Assembly: GCF_013133775.1 (NCBI RefSeq)
Contig: NZ_JABGBO010000004.1
Coordinates: forward strand, 62,001-126,000
Direction: 5' to 3'
Length of the DNA: 64,000 nt
Origin: Pelistega europaea
GTDB taxonomy: Bacteria > Pseudomonadota > Gammaproteobacteria > Burkholderiales > Burkholderiaceae_B
Part shown: piece after piece, positions 59,395 through 64,000 of the stretch
Layout: each line of letters begins with the position of its first letter
Numbering within the stretch: the first letter of the stretch is position 1
Translations under genes and position numbers: made by a program
Notes under the pieces: model-generated
Told to the model about the DNA's origin: nothing
The model's database searches: none
The model's input: the letters and a program-made list of their open reading frames with translations, nothing else

Positions 59395-60093
59395 ATGAAT
59401 AAGCTCTATGCAAGCGCTGCTGAAGCGTTGAGAGACATTGTGGCTGATGGCCAAACAATCGGTGTGGGTGGTTTTGGGCTTTGCGGTATTCCAGAAGCGC
59501 TTATTGCGGCTTTACGCGATTCAGGTGTCAAGAATCTGACTTGCGTTAGTAACAATGCTGGCGTCGATGGTTTTGGTCTAGGACAACTCCTTGAAACTCG
59601 CCAAATCAAGAAAATGATTGCTTCTTATGTTGGTGAAAATAAAGAGTTTGAGCGTCAATACCTTTCTGGCGAACTAGAACTAGAATTTACACCACAAGGC
59701 ACCTTAGCTGAGCGTTTACGAGCAGGTGGTGCTGGTATTCCTGCCTTTTTTACCCGTACAGGAGTGGGAACTGTGGTCGCTGAAGGCAAAGAAACCCGCG
59801 AGTTTGACGGCAAAACTTATGTTATGGAACAAGCTATTATTCCTGATATTTCTCTTGTCAAAGCCTATATGGCAGACAAAAGTGGCAATCTTGTTTTCCG
59901 CAAAACAGCACGTAACTTTAATCCTAATGTAGCAATGGCTGGTAAGATTACTGTCGTTGAAGTGGAAAAAATCGTTGAGTTGGGCGAGCTTGATCCTGAT
60001 GCCATTCACTTACCTGGTATTTTTGTACACCGCATCGTGCTCAATGCACATCCTGAAAAACGTATTGAACAACGTACTACTCGTGAAGCTTAA
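59395..60093 (+). CDS. scoA: Succinyl-CoA:3-ketoacid CoA-transferase subunit A
   Basis: Transfers CoA from succinyl-CoA to acetoacetate, for ketone body or short-chain acid use. 232 residues of the class I CoA-transferase A subunit; CoA-binding glycine loop [12 protein letters not shown] near 21-32, then the [20 protein letters not shown] block. Followed by scoB 11 bp on, ribosome binding site AAGGAG. Confidence 0.94.
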   Translation: MNKLYASAAEALRDIVADGQTIGVGGFGLCGIPEALIAALRDSGVKNLTCVSNNAGVDGFGLGQLLETRQIKKMIASYVGENKEFERQYLSGELELEFTPQGTLAERLRAGGAGIPAFFTRTGVGTVVAEGKETREFDGKTYVMEQAIIPDISLVKAYMADKSGNLVFRKTARNFNPNVAMAGKITVVEVEKIVELGELDPDAIHLPGIFVHRIVLNAHPEKRIEQRTTREA

Positions 60094-60104
60094 GGAGAAG
60101 ACAA

Positions 60105-60758
<654 letters not shown>

Positions 60759-60780
60759 TTTTCATAAAATACTTTTAATG

Positions 60781-60818
60781 ACCGCTGTATCCCTTTGAGA
60801 TTTCAGCGGTTTTTTATG
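60781..60818 (+). terminator. scoAB terminator
   Basis: ACCGCTG...CAGCGGT stem followed by TTTTTT. Confidence 0.75.
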
Positions 60819-60997
60819 CAATAAAACAACAAAGATTAGACTTAACGCGATATTGTTACAAAAAAAAGAATTATTTTCTTAAAAAAACCCATGATTGCCT
60901 TGAGTCATTGACCTTTTTTCGGTTAGAATCGCAAGTGACTCTTAAACAAAGAGTCATGCAGCACGTTAACCCTATTACAACTTATATATACACGGCT

Positions 60998-61666
60998 ATG
61001 CACAATCGACTTTTATCACTCTCAGCGGGAGTGTGCGCTTCTTTTCGGCGCTTACTTCTGGGTGGGGCTTTATTAGGCCTGCCTCTTGTGTTTGCAACAG
61101 CACAAGCGCAAAACTCAACAGATCCTATTGGATCTCTGTTGCAATCCCAAGGTTATAAGCCAGAAGGTCTTAACACCACTTGGTCACCCAAGATTTCTGA
61201 CCCTATCGGTGATTTGATTAATCAGGCTAAACTCGACCGTTCCAATTTAGATGCCTCTATCAGCTCGATGTCTTCCAGCCCTGGTAGTGAGCTTGCACAA
61301 GCAGCCCTTAACTACCGCGGTGTACGGTACCGTTTTGGCGGCACCACCCCCCAAGGCTTTGATTGTTCGGGACTCATTTACTACACAGCTAGTAAGCACA
61401 TGGGTGTAGAATTGCCTCGCTCTAGTGCTTCTATGGCAAAGGTCGGCACTTCTGTCTCTCGCGATAAGCTTCAGCCTGGTGATTTGGTATTCTTCAATAC
61501 CCGTGGATTCCGCAACTCTCATGTAGGCATCTATTTAGGCAACAATGAGTTCCTGCACGCTCCCCGTACGGGCAAACCTGTCCGTGTCGAAAAAATGGAT
61601 GATTACTGGAACAAACGCTACAATGGAGCCCGTCGTTTACCGATGACCCAATTAGCTCGCAAATAA
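60998..61666 (+). CDS. Secreted NlpC/P60 (C40) cell-wall hydrolase
   Basis: Predicted endopeptidase cutting peptidoglycan stem peptides. From ATG 60998 it has 222 residues with a signal peptide (about 1-37, ending AQA|QN); ATG 60956 after AAAGAG is an alternative that gives a longer N-terminus. The C40 domain covers about 97-215 with nucleophile Cys123 (GFDCSGL), His175 (NSHVGIY) and polar partner His187 (FLHAPR). The 50-residue linker after the signal contains two SDPIG-like motifs (TDPIGSLL, SDPIGDLI). Spr/MepS-like role is inferred. Confidence 0.9.
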   Translation: MHNRLLSLSAGVCASFRRLLLGGALLGLPLVFATAQAQNSTDPIGSLLQSQGYKPEGLNTTWSPKISDPIGDLINQAKLDRSNLDASISSMSSSPGSELAQAALNYRGVRYRFGGTTPQGFDCSGLIYYTASKHMGVELPRSSASMAKVGTSVSRDKLQPGDLVFFNTRGFRNSHVGIYLGNNEFLHAPRTGKPVRVEKMDDYWNKRYNGARRLPMTQLARK

Positions 61667-61719
61667 CTCTTTTAACAGAGTCATTTCTAACGAGTTTACG
61701 AAACAAGCAAAACAACTAG

Positions 61720-61749
61720 AAAGCACACCCTATATGGGGTGTGCTTTTT
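61720..61749 (+). terminator. Terminator after the NlpC/P60 gene
   Basis: AAAGCACACCC-TATAT-GGGGTGTGCTTTTT. Confidence 0.9.
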
Positions 61750-61849
61750 GGCGTTTATTAGAGCTACGCTCTACCCTTCTCCTATAACCCAATTAAATAG
61801 CTGCTTTCATACTGTCTAACTTTCTGTACTAGTGCAAATTGGGTCTATA

Positions 61850-61887
61850 GAAAAACCCCTATAAATCCTACTTGGACTTATAGGGGG
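61850..61887 (-). terminator. Terminator of the lipoprotein gene
   Basis: CCCCTATAA...TTATAGGGG perfect 9-bp stem; on the minus strand it is followed by TTTTTC. Confidence 0.7.
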
Positions 61888-61922
61888 AGGAAAGGAGATT
61901 TTAATTAAATGAAAAGAAAAAA

Positions 61923-62477
61923 TTATTTCTTGCGAAGAAGCTCTGCCACATCACGCGCCTCATTTAAAGAACGCATAGGCAATAACAATACACCATCTTC
62001 AAGCTTGGCACCTGCATTATTCACCTTTGAGAAAACAGAGTCATTAAGGCTAGCTAGTACAGTGCCCACTTTGTTGTTAGAGAGTGCTTGATCTAGACGT
62101 TGGTTTGCAGCTTGACTTAAGCGCACGCCTAGTGCTGGTTCGCCAGCAACGGTTTTAGCTACAAAAACATTACGTATGTCCTCACGGTGAACGATAGGAC
62201 CTGTTGTGTAATAAGTCACATCACCAGACTTCACCTCAACATTTTGCTTAATGACAGCGGTGCTTGCCTTTTTCTTACCCTTTTTCTTAGAGGTGAGTTT
62301 GAGATCGCCCTTCTGAGTAGAACCCACATAAAGATTAAAGGTATTAGCGTTAGCTGCCTTGCTCTTGTGAGGGACTACTACCACAGAATCAGGAGTAGAT
62401 GGAGATGAACCAGTAAGAAAGCAACCAGACAAACCTGTAGCTAACAAAGAACCAATAAGAATACGAGAAATTTTCAT
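61923..62477 (-). CDS. Putative lipoprotein of unknown function
   Basis: 184 residues from ATG 62475-62477, where a signal peptide with lipobox LSGC (Cys19) begins; the longer frame is not needed. The mature part has a Lys-rich stretch near 62-74 and a C-terminal domain (about 110-184) with ALGVRLSQAANQRLDQAL and LLPMRSLNEARDVAELL. I do not recognise the family. Own terminator; another unknown lipoprotein gene lies upstream on the same strand. Confidence 0.75.
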   Translation of the reverse strand: MKISRILIGSLLATGLSGCFLTGSSPSTPDSVVVVPHKSKAANANTFNLYVGSTQKGDLKLTSKKKGKKKASTAVIKQNVEVKSGDVTYYTTGPIVHREDIRNVFVAKTVAGEPALGVRLSQAANQRLDQALSNNKVGTVLASLNDSVFSKVNNAGAKLEDGVLLLPMRSLNEARDVAELLRKK

Positions 62478-62497
62478 AGTGAATAAAATGTCAATAA

Positions 62498-62725
62498 ATG
62501 AAAATAAAGCAGAAGCGTCATGCAACAGATACTATGCCGCCTCCCCTTAATCGTAGTTTAGACTTTCTGATTAAATGCTCAGAAAATCCACACGATAACA
62601 ATGCATTAGCAATTGTGCGATACTATAATGAATTTATTCAGAATAGTCATCAAAGAATTTCAATTTTCTTAGAAAATATTGCTAGAAGTGCTTGGCATTA
62701 TATAATAAATGGCTATATAAAGTAA
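62498..62725 (+). CDS. Short hypothetical ORF, doubtful
   Basis: A 75-codon frame (or 63 codons from ATG 62534) in the 62478-62886 gap. It has no ribosome binding site and no recognised family; composition (helical, with LAIVRYYNEFIQN) is not implausible for a protein. It may be spurious. The rest of the gap shows nothing else. Confidence 0.2.
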   Translation: MKIKQKRHATDTMPPPLNRSLDFLIKCSENPHDNNALAIVRYYNEFIQNSHQRISIFLENIARSAWHYIINGYIK

Positions 62726-62886
62726 GTCTCTTTACCTTTTAAACAACAACTTAGAAGTAATAAAAGAATTCAGCACTATCAATAGGATAGAAACAGAACC
62801 TCATCTAAATTATCATTGCTATCTTAATCCCTAGATACTCTTCTTTATCTATAAAGGAGGTAGAAAAGTACGTTACTAGCTCACTA

Positions 62887-63444
62887 TTAACGATAGTAAC
62901 CTGGACAACGATCTTGTTGGTTTAAATCTATTGCTACGGCATCTCCCACCAGCTTAACCTTTTTAGCAAGGAGCCCTCCATATTCCACTGGTCCAGAAAA
63001 TGGGGCAGTATCATGCCAATAAAGACGAGTAGAAAGGTAATACTCTCCAGGAGAAACATTTGGGAAGGCAAACTGTCCATAAGAGTTAGTTTTTACCATA
63101 TCCATTGCATGTTCATACAATGGATCCACCTCTCCAATAAGCACCTTACCTTTGCGACAAACTTCATTAAACCATTGTGTACTCACGCTAGAGACTGGGT
63201 TTAATACAACATCAACATTATTACCAACACGCTCTTCATTAGTGTGAGAGTCACGCAAGTACACACGCCCAACCAAATGCACCTCACCGCTTGCTTTTTG
63301 AATATCCGAGGGATTAAACGCCACACGCTCCACCTGCGGACGCTTGCGATGGTCAATAGACTTGTATTTTAAATTAGTCACTGTGCCGCAAGCAGAAAGT
63401 ATCGCACTAAGCAATACTGCACTTGTAAAGTATATTTTACGCAT
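62887..63444 (-). CDS. Putative lipoprotein with carboxypeptidase-regulatory-like fold
   Basis: 185 residues from ATG 63442-63444. Signal peptide with lipobox LSAC (Cys19). In the mature part, VHLVGRVYLRDSHTNEE and KTNSYGQFAFPNVSPGEYYLSTRLYW follow the pattern of the beta-sandwich domain of carboxypeptidase-regulatory-like proteins (Gly-x-Tyr turn). Function unknown. No strong ribosome binding site. It lies between purB and the other lipoprotein gene, all on the minus strand. Confidence 0.75.
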   Translation of the reverse strand: MRKIYFTSAVLLSAILSACGTVTNLKYKSIDHRKRPQVERVAFNPSDIQKASGEVHLVGRVYLRDSHTNEERVGNNVDVVLNPVSSVSTQWFNEVCRKGKVLIGEVDPLYEHAMDMVKTNSYGQFAFPNVSPGEYYLSTRLYWHDTAPFSGPVEYGGLLAKKVKLVGDAVAIDLNQQDRCPGYYR

Positions 63445-63614
63445 TTTATTCAACGCTTCAAAAAATCAACCAGTCCATTTAAATCTCATTAGTAAAGCCA
63501 GTCAACAACCCTTATTGAAAAACTAGCCCACTATTTATAGGCTGATTGGTTAAATAAAAATTAGTTCTATCCACCCTAAGTGAGCTCAGAGTAAAACCAT
63601 TTTATATAGTAATA

Positions 63615-63640
63615 AGCGGTAGATTCCTATGTCTACCGCT
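63615..63640 (-). terminator. Hairpin after purB
   Basis: AGCGGTAGA...TCTACCGCT stem, 9 bp, just after the purB stop; the T tail on the minus strand is weak (TTATTAC). Confidence 0.5.
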
Positions 63641-63650
63641 CATCATGACA

Positions 63651-64000
<350 letters not shown>

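Noticed and set aside
62849-62872. Strong AAAGGAGGT motif as a ribosome binding site
   Set aside because: No start codon or frame follows at a suitable distance.

Overview
The window reads as a continuous chromosomal segment of a low-GC, host-associated betaproteobacterium of the order Burkholderiales, probably the family Alcaligenaceae (a Pelistega, Basilea or Taylorella-like organism; this placement is inferred from gene order and protein similarity by eye, not from a search). Supporting signs are an isc operon with HscA/HscB, sdhCDAB-sdhE-gltA next to a GntR regulator and mdh, prpBC, EarP with an EF-P carrying Arg32, trmJ beside suhB, and an AT-rich coding style.

Layout. 1-6363 (minus): iron-sulfur cluster operon iscR-iscS-iscU-iscA-hscB-hscA, then a terminator-like hairpin, then fdx, a GNAT acetyltransferase and the start of an M23-type protein. 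6775-10884 (plus): a large autotransporter behind an A14 tract. 10943-15861 (minus): the TCA operon sdhC-D-A-B-E-gltA, followed by gntR (minus) and mdh (plus). 18170-20253: prpB-prpC. 20464-25926: a patatin-like lipoprotein, an Fe-ADH/luciferase-like oxidoreductase pair with a divergent LysR gene, and a small GNAT. 25927-26405: an apparently empty gap that holds a 21-codon hydrophobic ORF resembling the Ibs type I toxins. 26406-31957: thiC with a TPP riboswitch, acnB, bolA. 32270-34872: two tandem aminotransferase paralogues. 35138-37902: earP (unusually long) and efp. 38229-39585: a secreted nuclease, an array of 21-bp repeats and a helix-turn-helix/basic-tail protein. 39779-39973: two identical tRNA-Arg(ACG). 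40127-48234: P1-type peptidase, acyl-CoA synthetase, EamA transporter, tilS, accA, cysS. 48328-57401: TPR protein, cyclophilin, lpxH, roxA, mutS, trmJ, suhB, uppP. 57443-60758: ETF-ubiquinone oxidoreductase and succinyl-CoA:3-ketoacid CoA-transferase. 60998-64000: NlpC/P60 hydrolase, two unknown lipoproteins and the 3' end of purB.

The metabolic genes fit together: citrate synthase, aconitase B, succinate dehydrogenase and malate dehydrogenase supply much of the TCA cycle, prpBC links propionate to it, and ETF-QO/ScoAB feed acyl and ketone-body oxidation into the quinone pool. Palindromes with the core CTTATATAAG lie upstream of acnB, gntR/mdh and prpB and may tie these genes into one regulon.

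The most interesting observations are the Ibs-like toxin candidate with a possible antisense RNA, the 21-bp repeat array in front of a histone-tail-like DNA-binding protein, the expanded EarP and LpxH proteins, and a recurring habit of short direct repeats spaced about 62-70 bp apart.
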